Shown: positions 55,401 through 57,854 of the stretch, in pieces
How positions within the stretch are numbered: the first letter of the stretch is position 1
How the letters are laid out: every line of letters begins with the position of its first letter
NCBI RefSeq assembly: GCF_036924525.1
Contig: NZ_JAZHRU010000001.1
Location: 4,555,001-4,619,000 of the forward strand
Reading direction: 5' to 3'
Origin: Bradyrhizobium sp. AZCC 1719
GTDB lineage: Bacteria > Pseudomonadota > Alphaproteobacteria > Rhizobiales > Xanthobacteraceae
Length of the DNA: 64,000 nucleotides
Notes under the pieces: generated by a model
Databases searched by the model: none
What the model was told of the DNA's origin: nothing
What the model saw: the letters and a program-made list of their open reading frames with translations, nothing else
Made by a program: the position numbers and the translations under genes

Positions 55401-57836
55401 ACCTCGGCGGAAGATGCCGCCGTGTCGGTCACGATCCCGACCGGCCGCTTCACCGACGCTGACAATACGCTGACCTATACGGCGACGCTTGAGGACGGCA
55501 CCGCACTGCCGTCCTGGCTCACGCTCACCGGAACCAGGTTCACGGGCACGCCGCCGGCGAACTTCAACGGTGCGATCGACATCAAGGTGACCGCCAGCGA
55601 CGGCACGCTCTCGGCCAGCGACGTCTTCCGCCTGACGATCTCATCGGTGAACGACAGGCCGGTCCTGACCGCGGTGCTGCCCGACGTGACATCTGAGGAG
55701 GATACCCCGGTTTCGATCACGATCCCGGCAGGCAGCTTCACGGATGTCGACGGCACGCCGCTGACCTACACGGCGACGCTCTCCACCGGCGCCGCGCTGC
55801 CGTCCTGGCTGAGCTTCGACGGTACGCAGTTCACCGGCACGCCGCCGGCAAACTTCAAGGGCGCGATCGACATCAAGGTGACCGCCAGCGACGGTTCGCT
55901 CACGGTGGCCGACACCTTCCGGCTGACCATCACGCCGGTGAACGACGCGCCGGTCGTGGCCGTGCCGCTGTCCGACGTGACTTCAGCGGAAGATGCCGCC
56001 GTGTCGATCACGATCCCGGCCGGCCGCTTCACCGATGTGGACGGCAATCCGCTGACCTATACGGCCAGACTGGCCGACGGCAATCCGTTGCCGACCTGGC
56101 TCACCTTCAGTGGAACCCGGTTCACGGGCACCCCACCGGCACATTTCAACGGTGAGATCGACATCGAGGTGACGGCCAGCGACGGCTCGCTCACGGCGAG
56201 CGACGTCTTCCGCCTGACGATTGCGCCGGTGAACGACAAGCCCGTCGCCCGTACTGATGGTCCGCTCTCCGTCACCAACGGCGATACGTTGGTGATCGCG
56301 CGTGAAGCCCTGCTTGCCAACGACGTAGATCTGGACGGCGATACGTTGACCATCGTCTCGGTCGGCGCAGCGCCGAAGGGCACTGTGGTCCTCGACGTGG
56401 ATGGTATCCACTACACGCCGGACTTCGGTTATGAAGGTGCCGACAGTTTCACCTATGTCATCAGCGATGGCGTGGCGACGGCGACCGGCACGGTCCAGCT
56501 CACCGCCTCCAGCGCCTTCCAGGGCTGGGTGCAGGGAACGACCGGCGTCGACACGCTGGTTGGTATCAACGGCGCCCCGAACAGCATCTACGGGGGCAAT
56601 GGCAACGACAATATCACCGGAGGAGACGATGCTGATCGCCTTGCCGGTGGTGCCAGCAACGATACGCTCAATGGCAACGACGGAGATGACGCGTTCTGGG
56701 GCATGGCCGGCAATGACACGATCAATGGCGGCAATGGCACGGATACGGCCTATTACAACGGCGTCGGGTCGACCTACTCGATCGTGACGACGGCCGGTAC
56801 CATCCAGGTCACCGACAACCAGACGACGGCGAACGGCAACGATGGGGTCGATACGCTATCGAGCATCGAGAAGCTCATCTTCCGCAACGGCGAGACCGTG
56901 ACCCTCGCCGCGCCGATCATCCTCGATCTGGATGGCATGGGCGTCGAGACGAAGACCGCTACCCAGTCCTCGGCGATGTTCGACATCGACGGTGACGGGA
57001 TTGCCGACGACACCAGCTGGATCGGTGCCACGGAAGCCTTCCTGTTCCTCGACCGCGACCGCAATGGCACCGTGAGCGGCATTGCGGAGCTGAGCTTCAT
57101 CGACGACGTCGCAGGCGCCCACTCCGATCTTGAGGGCCTGCGCGCGTTCGACAGGAATGGAGACGGTGTCCTCGCGACGAATGATGTCAGGTTCTCGGAC
57201 TTCCGGGTGTGGCAGGACCGCAATGGCGATGGCATTGCCCAAAACGCGGAGATCCTGTCGCTGCTGGAAGCGAATGTGCGCTCGATCAACCTTGTGGCAT
57301 CCGCAACAGAGGCTGCATGGGCATTCGGCAGCACGGCGATCGTCAATCGCGGGCTGTACACGCGCACCGATGGCACCACGATGGAATATGTGGATGCCGC
57401 GCTGACCCACGCGTCTGCCCCGCAGCCGCAGGCCGCCGGCCTTGCGGGCTTCATGTCTGAAACGCCACCGGTCGCGAACCTGGCTTCGGCGCTCGAAACC
57501 CTGGCCGCAGGTGTTCCGGATTCCATCGGCAATTGGCTCGGGCAATCCGCGCATGCGCTCACGGACAGGGTAGGGGCGATCGCTACCGGAGATTGGGCGT
57601 CCGCTCCCACTCCGCATGCTGGCGCCAGCGACAATCGCGACTTGCAGCCGCCGGGTTCCTGGCCGGCGTCGATGGCTGCCGGCACCCAAAGCGCGCACCC
57701 GCCGATCGAAGTCGAAGCCGCCCGGCTGCTCGCACTGATGCGCCAGGATATGTCCGCGTTCGGTTCCAAGGTCGGTGAGGCCGATCTCAACTGGCGCAAG
57801 GCCGAAACATCGCGGCCGATGGACTTCTTCGCCTGA
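25065..57836 (+). CDS. Giant type I-secreted RTX/cadherin-like protein with N-terminal nuclease-like domain
   Basis: A 10,923-residue secreted protein, one uninterrupted frame. ATG 25065 follows GGAGAAGG. Order: AHH/HNH-like nuclease domain (residues 1-135); alpha-helical region with a hydrophobic Ala/Val/Ile stretch (about 365-415); EF-hand-like module (about 880-1015); RTX blocks with GGxGxDxx nonapeptides and FADGT-W motifs (about 1,560-3,165 and 3,540-4,945); L-type lectin-like domain (about 3,190-3,400); DUF642-like domain (about 4,980-5,150); RTX (about 5,155-6,650); tandem-95/cadherin-like repeats (about 6,655-7,385); RTX (about 7,390-7,880); more tandem-95 and He_PIG (about 7,890-9,420); ten CADG repeats (about 9,420-10,390); RTX, EF-hand module and C-terminal secretion region. 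Calcium should fold it outside the cell. I read it as a contact-dependent toxin on an adhesive stalk; adhesin alone is the alternative. Confidence 0.93.
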   Translation: MTEYFRGRLFGFEIQHIIPLEVFTGKTPAAERAAGFLQSIGVDLNARGNKIALLISTVTRDAVLNASATVQAAFKEAGFGFNVHDSQAPGGGGNHPGYNAFAIAALDDLATKAAAGGWDSTAKTRAYYDLHRFLQKINADGNIALIGTSQQTFAAEWTAYRGNVDRDYANLDPELAAQIDAYKEAFIKTPIDGTDRNSQLRRKVTTDLLNGAGEILTPKELANAQKGLAAGPAGNVTAAAVSLIFSLQKRSTTPVNVKLALTEYAAAFIRNEQGSVDFGALYDSLNALFDKIGRYADGFADRLSALGESTIGAMGKSVHAMLLGLGGNVIGDIVEFLNMAYEPIKKGFKTGDWSDLGNTIAQYGAAAVISAIIVTGSIAATAAVVGAVSATAAPIAAALVAAGWAAYGLYDAITNGAELIGKISADLADIIPKIGDTIERGLASAAQAIALMQKVITVAFAKDFAIPNFDGVLQNKYLADTFDISLPGRLEGGDGKDRYYGKNNAYIDGRAGNDEIYMIDSSGTARGGSGNDILVGRNPVFVRAGQYINKEDREGVSQPHIPEELRGKVEKPIATQDLQLVLDGGEGSDWVVVGGGERAITAGGLGRDWIFNYSNGGIVYGDTISGSYEKPLLDAQGNPILNPDGTPKTVPTQVEDTAANSDNFWYSPNVVIKDAQHHDVLKFYGLSLTGGNAEGGIAGLLAFGGVGAAVGMANFYSSLDENGKYDPARSVYFDHLFPWMTYVFRPNANGGLDMFVTNQFDQLFTAVFGGTASDAYKAQQALDAQGILKGWMKVENFDLVGSYIGFHQAELTGQGDFGMVFKAVNPIANLMTMLEPLLGVYGIAIAAEYGGNVLIDQAVTLAAAATRFAKGMKWADGTDPLVIDLDGDGIETTELGISQVYFDIDGDLFAERTGWLKGDDGFLVRDVNGNGGIDNISEMFGGVGQSGFAQLSALDSNGDGKITRADILWSELRVWQDYDRDGVTDAGELKTLDQLGIVTLDLGATAIDIRTPQGARLTGFGDVTFESGAVRRMYDAILASNDTDTKYAGESGRADWQSSSTLDVKGFGRITNLAIAMANDIALGELVTSTAAAMTTPKLRTLVAQVGDVLGAWGAALEQTRELTPVLVGTDVNGKAVLLDRGVYVEDAQGGYWTLASGAPVLDAQGNAIARATMQDVLAQAAASGAGWRLEQTWSPSSREQAPTDREPAPYLMGVVNGRAVIIDYGIKQADGSWKLASDSATSYATKADILALAHPTGTEWRTEQIGFNPYANLPVEEIGVRFTDGIAIDYTVKVTDQDGTFYVWARNLDRAIELEWKTGDSREFNLRNYAIDFDSLDEVNSTDDSTYRVEMLTPAQFHFATSLGGIDFRPEMLTAQLDNATGHIAYAVGPGGSANLSTDPAQYVSGIATMIDMLQPVMEQYIATSRRYAVRIAMQGGLKDFFRSVKYDIASDSYKPTTNRELAPMFEAIFAGAPASNADDAVFDYLAEWNGILAQVYPDYRPSGEGNLTGSTLAVDQAFIMQMMLPAFETVGVDLDIRGVAHALSISDERIITHAAGDTIVNGTDSTDYFYMTEGSQTLRGGLGADFYFVGRNSGDDFIDEKDHGDADQLRFTDVLSTDVKAIRDGEDLILQIRGRTNTIRLTDQFLGERNELLTNGNRVDSGVSAIVFADGVAWDRFRMSVEVLDRERAAGQFNDNLTGSGSADILWGGKGNDYMSGGAGGDIYVFQAGDGQDVIDDLGNFSFGPVKAGIDVLSFKAGINAENLKLIRDGESGNLKIVFLDDNGVATGDTLEIIGQFAGIKTGIGLFSEALGSSDGLDYVAPNLIERFTFDDGSSLDFTQIVEKVLQNAKTANDDAIYGMINANTLDGGAGDDFLSGKEGDDTYIYGRNYGRDVILDNAIPGLFDPPQHDKLKFVDEIRWTDLDFLRDGASDTLRMRVKGTSDEVVLQNFLDTVPILGFINIIEDIVFGDGTTWTGFKLAQHYIDIAKTLGNDTIYGYEELSDSIDGGAGADRLIGFGGNDVYRVAIGEGNDTILDSSGNDQLILAGLASTDVDFTRTALDLIITVRATGQRFVLENQYVRDDGQTYAVENLVFTDRTVSFLDVNPEDIDLVGTNGDDAITGSNFAETLDGRAGNDTLTGGDGGDTYKFDAGYGEDVIIDRRVRASWSDRRGVQVPVDDVVQFGGGITRADVVFTKDGNDLLISITGRTDTLRIRNQFRDAEDGVELFRFFDGSTIKISDVEQLLQIAGGNRGDNTITGLLDQENVLDGRQGDDSLTGGNRADTYAFSAGYGFDRIIEQPDAVGVIDRVVFGASVHLEDIIVRRNGNDLIIDLGSGLDVLTIVNGLSGTRVEQFEFADGRILSIEAIIDRMLTGTAGDDHLIGFDNRNDTLAGGAGLDALEGGLGNDTYKFGIGDGSDSVYDTGGIDKVVFGEGITPELVQFRNIDGDLLITIGNGTDRLAILSGYSARPVESFIFADGTTLSIEEVRGIIRDGLSNAGQDRVDLRELPTDSPLHPGAGHDRLILAQNSRVAIGALEGIDSVEMPNGVTSATVVLEAYASNDAVVRLAAVDSTDLIISFSSGSQLVIKGALGSGSLPNIEFANGVVWDAAALVQAAIASQASAGNDIIVGSSRADALSGGTGDDALSGGAGNDSYSFTRGDGRDVIDDNSGNDTLGITGYRPDELRVSQIDPARNELVLSFADSTDQIVLRYTAGWSGVDTVRFSDGTTFTLDQLRDMAAAVGTWQDDRIVGSARNETFAGGGGDDVMVGGGGDDIYRFGRGDGQDRIESNGSADGKGTLVFGAGIALEDIVASRDADGNIVLSIRGTDDRITLVDPPGDTDSVLAKLVFADGRSLNYRAVAASTGSTDRDDHVIVPADIATPGIGSEIFGGLGNDRIEGGRGADVITGGKGDDLLEGGSGADIYYFGRGDGQDTISDVEITDASKVDKVHFAAGILPSDIRILSVGPNDLVIGIAGSDDRLTLKDLFRGGTASTDYGVEQFEFADGTVWQLADIYSHAAASTGTGADTIDFGSQIDITATLDGGAGDDVLAGGIGDTTYHFGRGYGHDTIREGANWTGSNDTLRIASGIAPADVVVIRDGDDIVLRLVGSDDRLTIVGQATASAPQIDVVRFNDGTQWNVAALLARALAPDAAERVLHPTSPSTDPFADPIFADANPGSGGGGTSASSTIGLARYESVAQPVGGLAVVGSAAALGNGTYQLTPDAGNRAGAVWGTIDLSKSVVWTTKMFFGANESGADGLSFALQNNSAGAVTGSGANGMGALVSGSFGIMFDTWGQTPDFSRFVVNGQTGDENFDTRHDFAQLEDAAWHDVVIAWDAATKTLTYSVDGTQIGTKSYDVVGTLFGGDTTVWYGFGGATGGASNDQRVEIVSVATREAAGADPATVGTIEHIGSGLFTRELAGAAERNTYNVFVPLSRWGEGVDVITNFKTGDSGDTLSIAIANGLPGTLLARADGSDTLIYFAEQGTQRFADARLLLRLAGVSPASLTGVNLGGAPFTVVVNQTLSANGAGLVQGGWGDDTFHGDDVANTLSGGAGNDTIVDARNGNDTLIGGTGNDWLRGGGGNDTYVFNRGDGQDIISDWNYGTDTIQFGTGITAADLVVTQGNNGEDLIIAIAGTDDRITIQRALNADWTRIEQLLFADGSTLSYAQMLERSLAPTTGDDTLAGDEFANTLSGGAGNDTILDARNGNDTLIGGTGNDWLRGGGGDDTYVFNRGDGRDIISDWNYGTDTIQFGAGITAADLVVTQGNNGEDLIIAIAGTDDRITIQRALNADWTRIEQLLFADGSTLSYAQMLERSLAPTTGDDTLAGDEFANTLSGGAGNDTILDARNGNDTLIGGTGNDWLRGGGGDDTYVFNRGDGQDIISDWNYGTDTIQFGAGIAASDLQVTKSNNGEDFIIAILGTDDRITIQRGITADWTRIEQLRFADGSTLSYAEMQALIAANDLNGLTAIGVATGNGIVGEDAAEFLDASAYSVGVTLDGRGGYDNLNGSAYADILIGGTGNDTLTGNAGADTYRFSAGFGQDVIQDYTWNGTNNIIEFDSSFSIDDFVLEASVWDYGNGNFDFGEARLRFAGSDDRISISDLDAIEQIRFADGTVLNRQQMFERAVGYGDNDRYVYASNATVADTLTGTAKDDRLDGRGNDDTLSGGAGNDTLYGGSEDDILIGGTGNDHLSGDEGADVYRFSAGFGHDVIYPGEIGLDWIEFDSSLTPADIELQRPYGWEGDLTSTLLIRVRGTEDVIEISYALGEEHYQDIAGIRFADGTIWTMADIVNAAVPTPGITMVGAVADDTLIGTATADNLNGGGGEDTLVGGAGDDGLSAGDGDDILDGGAGADYLSGGDGSDTYRFSAGFGKDEINDIREEGSANAIVFDSTIAAADIAVYFSHDSHDLILKSVVNGDSIIIYGAYDDEASGIDEVRFDDGTIWMRDQLVANAVELPGSAIEGDGTDQTLNGSAFDDNIEGGDGNEIIVGAAGNDSIYAGAGNDILIGGAGNDLMTGNLGDDTYRFSAGFGSDRVFASYWEGGGSDIVEFDATIAAADVHLTLQGPDISWGVLLTIDGSTDQLFMGSIGELDEIHFDDGTIWTYDDILSRAQSWLGVELYGDQGSEILGTSGWDRLSANYGVGSLIVGYAGHDLLNGSQADDILDGGTGDDVLAGDFGADTYRFSAGFGQDLIYERGEVNHIVFDATISSGDIIIEHERTGGDFPQQVVILRVAGTEDRITLNGGFDDSDYDIRFADGTVWNSDDIRERWSLIEHPYLPGDQGAPMIGGATNDSMYGADGNDVIEGRGGNDSLSGSYGNDILTGGAGSDQLYGDSGNDTYRFSAGFGEDRIYDSPYDVNVIEFDATINPAQVSVLSDSSDLWGTFYLSFAGTEDRIWISRNGHDAVISEVRFADGTVWTAADLEARLAYSDKPTITSSAAGAQMLGTAGSDTLTGTAGPDEINSETAVQWRQVGDNLLVNGSFEQLAADASPQSWGYSATTMPGWTRVNSTQPVTTQGFEQINSGYNNIAATDGNYWLDLDGTGTGGGNSNLHIVQDVTGLAEGENLLIQFDHANRTYDANGSFEVLWNGVVVASFSNSYTAMTHSSILVTTIAGTNQLGFRSTGYADSTGASLDNVKLTRTEAVASSVVGNDVLSGLDGNDLIRGGAGNDTISGGNNNDTLYGNGGNDAINGDAGTDILIGGKGSDNLAGGAGNDVYRFAAGDGQDTITDSSGIDRIEFGAGIDPADVTVALIGNSSTLAITFRNSDDRITINYGSATDGSAIESFSFANGTVWNFADIAARWKTPTSGSDIILGTSESETLAGGAGNDSLFASGGTDTLLGEADDDVLTGSDAADILVGGTGNDTLLGRYGDDVYRWGRGDGNDTLTDYGGVDRIEIGAGVAPDDVKVIAIDARSLVLRIRDTGEELKLTDVLWTADNVIESVAFADGTVWTVTELRNQSFIGGEGADTTIGTSEANRLDGRGGNDSLSGLGGADILLGGDGNDALDGGLGVDRLVGGLGGDMLTGGAGADTYVFAAGDGIDTVTENGDEATDTLRIEGYSLSQIRFGALGQDLIIRFSGSTDRIIVRNGLGTGVSGLVDSFDIAVDGITLSLADIRTRLVDDVAVSGEWLVGGATDDTLTGGNGDDYLRGGDGADTLSGADGNDHFADLSADSSIDTLTGGAGRDTYYFLPVRPGAEPVVADIITDFQAGAGGDVIRLLSSNPNPFEGGGIWLAQSGSDTVVMMRATSGPDQVLLRLLGIDATTLTPANFDGVPIAIDNSININDDDSGHVLSGSALNDRIFGNGGNDTIHGFAGNDRLAGGADNDLIDGGLGDDLIAGQEGADHIIGGGGSDIMSGGTGDDVVIGFGDGSFASDTDVFEGGEGDDRLSGGTGTDIYHFARGDGRDIIVDLGGNDRIEFVPGIVAGDVSIVQVGRDIELRIANDGGRVRLTGALDGTSAIETVAFADGSTWNWSEVLTRSLPGSAGDDTLAVPVTFENDLITLDGLAGNDVLQGGGGADTLIGGTGNDVLKGGAGDDTYVFARGDGQDTILDTGTNTLSFAAGILATEVRAVRGATNLVLEIVGTGDRVDLGSPAAPGMGVSRVTFADGTVWTEATLIALARAATDGDDVIQGDDFDNALAGGAGDDILIGYAGTDTLDGGAANDRLEGGSGDDTYLFSANGGHDRIADTAGNDALLLAADISPADITVSQSRDGAHFTLIVKSTGARITIENALGAGGIEQIRFADGTVWATADLIARAPSFDDDVLTGDAGANVMIGGLGNDHLSGVAGNDTYRFARGDGSDVIDDKSSSMGDRLEISGYTAAEISFHRLAADSDDVAIRFAGTTDQIVIVDALGANSAGIETIALADGTQFTVADMRLAILASLSTDGNDIIIGTDGADTLMGGKGSDLVQGGYGNDTYIYRRGDGDDRIDAVFSGTDVLSLTDYNVADVVSAVRAGPDSNDLVLTFSGAGDRVVLIDALNWSNGSFNGLAVRFADGTVWNRDAMRARALSDIDGSGNDNIYGFDGADSFAARAGNDLLSGAADGDHYVFGRAAGNDTIVDSGTSGTDTVQILDFASTDASVEQLYRGSEAIIIRFTGNSADSLTVFDALSTDAKGIESYVFADGVTWTKETLRELLGNRAPTAIGDGFFSVTTGVELVITAADILRNDFDADGDTLTIIGVDAGSSGVATIDAQGNIHYTATNGYYGSASITYTIADGHNGFATASIDLRVRPVATAYPDSGFTVAEDGSLVIRVERLLANDLDGDRMIVGQVIGAVNGSVALSSDGNISFTPNANFNGTAEFTYVANTPEGGRAEAKVVIQVTPVNDAPVAHNDTAEAIAEGTTFTLDQSTLLANDTDIDGDGLTIQSVQSNADVAVTIGEDGLIHVAPRSYFWGNTWFDYVVADSSGATSTGRVSFTVTPVNDAPELHDDRFETTDSGDPIREDNPIVISAARLLANDIEHDGETMTITAVRNSHGGNATLLENATVLFTPTTDFNGDAWFEYQVDDGHGGISWARATLAYQAVNDLPVARNDSYTDQTLPILRGLEDNAIEIPIIELLKNDFDPEGFSVQFESAGNAVHGDIEITDHGTIIFRPDADFWGEATFSYLVTDNEGAVDGATVTMWFENVGDAAPVARRDVIYVNEDIPVVIPISELLANDTDIDRDPLRLLGWRLSTPLDAPIFGGDAGQKLNGTIEYDGNGNLVFTPNRDASQSSGFVYRVTDDADGEAEGYVDIIVVPTNDDPTVGQDDGFVTPLDAPLVLRVSDLLKNDYDTEQADHDGDGVIDDDLDNPNRARPTFFGVDGVFDADALALGQRVPRGTAEVVDWNGEKFIVVRFATGFTGNVAVEYRIADADGATDTGFAMASVADSYNGLLRGTVRADYLAGTAGADLIQALGGNDFILAGEGNDTIEAASGDDRIDAGAGDDWIDGGDGADHITGGDGFDTVNFENSDIGLRADLESRVGQGGYAQGDTYLGVEALVGSQFTDQLGGDAGDNRLEGLAGNDLLEGRGGNDTLLGGEGDDLLNGGAGADMLAGGAGSDTADYSFGATGVSISLAAGTAHGGDAEGDVLTDIENLTGTDVDDVMEGNAGANILSGGRGNDILTGGAGNDTLIGGRDADQLIGGDGVDIADYTLSAEAVIVDMANGAAGGGDALGDTFTGIEIVQGSYQNDTIRGDGGDNRIRGGRGADIIDGRGGFDIADYSRADEGVGVNLSTGLGASGEAAGDQLASIEMLVGSLWADQLIGSSGDDRFQGLRGSDTIAGGAGSDTYLFGFDDGADVIAEQGAETDIDRLVLSSPIAPKDVSVIREGNDLLLEFERQDGFLVDTVRVTDHFLGRETGIEEVVFGNGTIWTRDRIDELQQLGRFNAADDIVHLAIEDEPVIIDPATLFDNDGDLDVANLTLVGVGQPVNGTVHVREDGRIEFLGAPNFNGDAFFSYTVRDQFGRESTARVEVNLSAINDAPTAVDDALVHGVEDQILRIRIDTLLANDFDVDGDANLEELRIISIAPLTNAAGEAIDSYKHPDYRFEASNVSAQIDGDYIEFKLRPDYFGAAGFIYTLTDASGATSTAKVEISISPVNDAPRDRDTYSWIRLGQDTTVTVADLMANTHDIEGDSFTFVGLHGGIDGNPGNNGGVIFDEATGTITFTPWSLGPASIEYDVIDARGAAATLTYDFKVKPLNDAPKANNDYGLRTLEDQVLIIDPATLLANDTDENNDTLVIDSIARFADGGKVRLRDDGMIEFRPTADYNGAAGFEYTISDGRGGTATAYVAITVMPRNEVPILRNDFVSGLEDGPLFVIPGEAFGNDIEPDGDVLFFKRTTVLGIVDHRYLSADFEVSAAMADGSTLPSWLHFDPDTMRFTGVPPAGMDPVSVDVWISDPANGRVFNTRFELTESNVSEGFDARPDVLEGYEIRSPFSVDYEFDAADLDENTAVTAALADGSALPSWLSFNAETLQFVGIPPEGTTDPIDVRVTFTRSAEGGGDPLTFTDSVLLDPAALSAGVTYDSQLALFDTKNGTISASIAGGRPLPEWLSFDADTRRVSLSGFEPDAEAQLARLQVVFTPAPRVLPDGTYASSDRGFTLEFVIDPHADLESQMNAINQALEGNAYFADQGLFALDLKGSGPITATRESGAPLPDWLTFDASTFTFSGIPSPSWIGAVPVRLDIAAGNGHPAMSVITEAVVDDTFRVIQITASTVLSPEQIRLLVPADFNGTVVLSYDATDEKGGTSSKPALIFYDIKPTRERPDAATDALTGREGESTRFAVTDLLRNDFDRDRDAMRILALGQPGNGSLVIELAHVEIAPPAGLGQLDGAVWSATLADGSALPAWLTIDSATGMLSGDVPLALAASFDIRFTRTLEGVSQSETLTRAFDGNAGAYAVYTPTGSFSGDDSFTYVVTDDREGTSTGSAIVHVAALNDPPTPVEDIVAAIEDTPLLIDPQTLLANDFDVDGNPVRFVDVVNARHGTVSFNGTHIVFTPDHNFEGVASFEYIVTDDTHGSSTGKVKVNVASTNRAPIAATDVFEIDEDTPFEFTTAQLLGNDSDPDGDSIIFQSLSRSANGGRIVELPGGRWQFVPNENLSGPVSFSYTVTDGRKTSTGTVTFDIAAVNDAPIANPDGAGTGNDPEGVFRTKQDQALIIDFAALIANDRDVESDSFEIVEIFDADQGSVVRVGSTAVFTPDAGYIGDAGFHYRVTDSHGASSVGYVTLLVAPDVPLPIPVSDIGFEVLEDGFIDIDPAALMANDYAPEGSTLTFVGIEGAELLANGKYRITPAADFNGELVLHYSIKNEQDFPVSTTVTINVLAVAEAPVARPDSLEIGEDAPLTLFASQLLANDSDADKQAFVLTRIVNASGVTVTDLGFGQLRITPDADFNGPAWFDYEIEDSTGLSATTRVNIIVSPGNDAPVISAVPVLKGTEDQHFIATLPAGFVTDVDGDALLVEVRGKDGTALPSWLQYDHQTRTLSGDPPANFNGAIQLEIAASDGTAQTVRELLLSIAPVGDAPDIVSPISDVAVDEDQAFSIPLPTDAFADADGDALTFTVALADGSPLPSWISVSDGHLIGAPPENFNGDIEIAVTASDGSQSVTGNFRLTVRPINDAPDQIRPLEDQAGRQGEPLDVALDRTAFADIDGDTLTFTARLADGSPLPSWFSFDGVRFTGTPPLDHVGDIDIEVSASDGSLTVSDTFRLTVTPANDAPVVATPLADVVSPRNVAISITIPAGSFTDIDGDLLTLTATLADGNPLPAWLSFDGVRFTGTPPTNYTGVIDIAVTASDGTLSASDVFRLTIPAVNNAPVVSIPLSDVALAEDSAVSITIPAGSFTDVNGNVLTYTAKLSNGAALPSWLSFDGTQFTGTPPANFNGALSIRVTASDGALSANDIFVLTITPVNDAPVLAVPLSDVTTAEDAAVSITIPTGRFTDVDNTLTYTATLEDGSELPSWLTLTGTRFTGTPPANFNGAIDIKVTASDGSLTTSDVFRLTISPVNDRPVLTALLPDVTFVEDTPVSIVIPAGSFTDAEGTPLTYTATLSTGAALPAWLSFDGTQFTGTPPANFNGVINLKVTASDGALTVSDTFALTITAVNDAPVVAVALSDVTSAEDAAVSVTIPTGRFTDADNTLTYTATLEDGTALPSWLTLTGTRFTGTPPANFNGAIDIKVTASDGTLSASDVFRLTISSVNDRPVLTAVLPDVTSEEDTPVSITIPAGSFTDVDGTPLTYTATLSTGAALPSWLSFDGTQFTGTPPANFKGAIDIKVTASDGSLTVADTFRLTITPVNDAPVVAVPLSDVTSAEDAAVSITIPAGRFTDVDGNPLTYTARLADGNPLPTWLTFSGTRFTGTPPAHFNGEIDIEVTASDGSLTASDVFRLTIAPVNDKPVARTDGPLSVTNGDTLVIAREALLANDVDLDGDTLTIVSVGAAPKGTVVLDVDGIHYTPDFGYEGADSFTYVISDGVATATGTVQLTASSAFQGWVQGTTGVDTLVGINGAPNSIYGGNGNDNITGGDDADRLAGGASNDTLNGNDGDDAFWGMAGNDTINGGNGTDTAYYNGVGSTYSIVTTAGTIQVTDNQTTANGNDGVDTLSSIEKLIFRNGETVTLAAPIILDLDGMGVETKTATQSSAMFDIDGDGIADDTSWIGATEAFLFLDRDRNGTVSGIAELSFIDDVAGAHSDLEGLRAFDRNGDGVLATNDVRFSDFRVWQDRNGDGIAQNAEILSLLEANVRSINLVASATEAAWAFGSTAIVNRGLYTRTDGTTMEYVDAALTHASAPQPQAAGLAGFMSETPPVANLASALETLAAGVPDSIGNWLGQSAHALTDRVGAIATGDWASAPTPHAGASDNRDLQPPGSWPASMAAGTQSAHPPIEVEAARLLALMRQDMSAFGSKVGEADLNWRKAETSRPMDFFA
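27700..28080 (+). other. EF-hand-like calcium module, N-terminal copy
   Basis: Contains DLDGDGIETTELG, FDIDGDLFAERTGW, DVNGNGGIDNISEMF, DSNGDGKITRADILW and DYDRDGVTDAGELK: five DxDxDG-type calcium loops in about 120 residues. The same arrangement recurs near the C-terminus at 56920-57300. Confidence 0.75.
34625..35260 (+). other. L-type lectin-like domain inside the giant protein
   Basis: About 210 residues with the legume-lectin-like pattern: LSKSVVWTTKMFFGANESGA, DGLSFALQN, SFGIMFDTWGQTPDF, a WHDVVIAWDAATKTLTYSVD strand pair and VWYGFGGATGG. Bacterial L-type lectin domains bind sugars and often carry such asparagine/aspartate-rich metal loops. It interrupts the RTX array. Confidence 0.7.
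35715..36950 (+). repeat. Three tandem 429-bp RTX units
   Basis: Units begin at 35715, 36144 and 36573 (period exactly 429 bp, 143 residues). Units 1 and 2 are nearly identical. Unit 3 is nearly identical to unit 2 for its first roughly 180 bases and then diverges (for example LQVTKSNNGEDFIIAILG). Each unit encodes RTX nonapeptides plus one DGSTLSYA-type capping segment. Confidence 0.9.
40003..40510 (+). other. DUF642/carbohydrate-binding-like domain inside the giant protein
   Basis: About 170 residues starting NLLVNGSFEQLAADASPQSW and ending DSTGASLDNVKLTR, the usual opening and closing of DUF642-like galactose-binding-fold domains. It includes GNYWLDLDGTGTGGGNSNLH. It sits between RTX blocks. 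Confidence 0.65.
53326..56240 (+). repeat. Ten tandem CADG/He_PIG cadherin-like repeats
   Basis: Ten modules of about 96-98 residues, each opening NDAPV-like, then a DVDGD/N calcium-type motif, LPSWLSFDGTQFTGTPPANF and ASDG. Modules 6-9 (54780-55937) form two copies of a 579-bp dimer (288 + 291 bp), with starts at 54780, 55068, 55359 and 55647. The copies are nearly identical, so this array has recently grown by whole-dimer duplication. Confidence 0.9.
56560..57836 (+). other. C-terminal RTX, EF-hand module and secretion region of the giant protein
   Basis: A short RTX block (GGNGNDNITGGDDADRLAGG) is followed by a second EF-hand-like module (ILDLDGMGVETK, FDIDGDGIADD, FLDRDRNGTV, FDRNGDGVLATND, WQDRNGDGIAQN). 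The tail of about 150 residues is glycine-poor and ends SRPMDFFA. Type I substrates carry an uncleaved C-terminal secretion signal, so this tail is the expected exporter recognition region. Confidence 0.7.
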
Positions 57837-57854
57837 TGAGCCTCAGGACGAACC

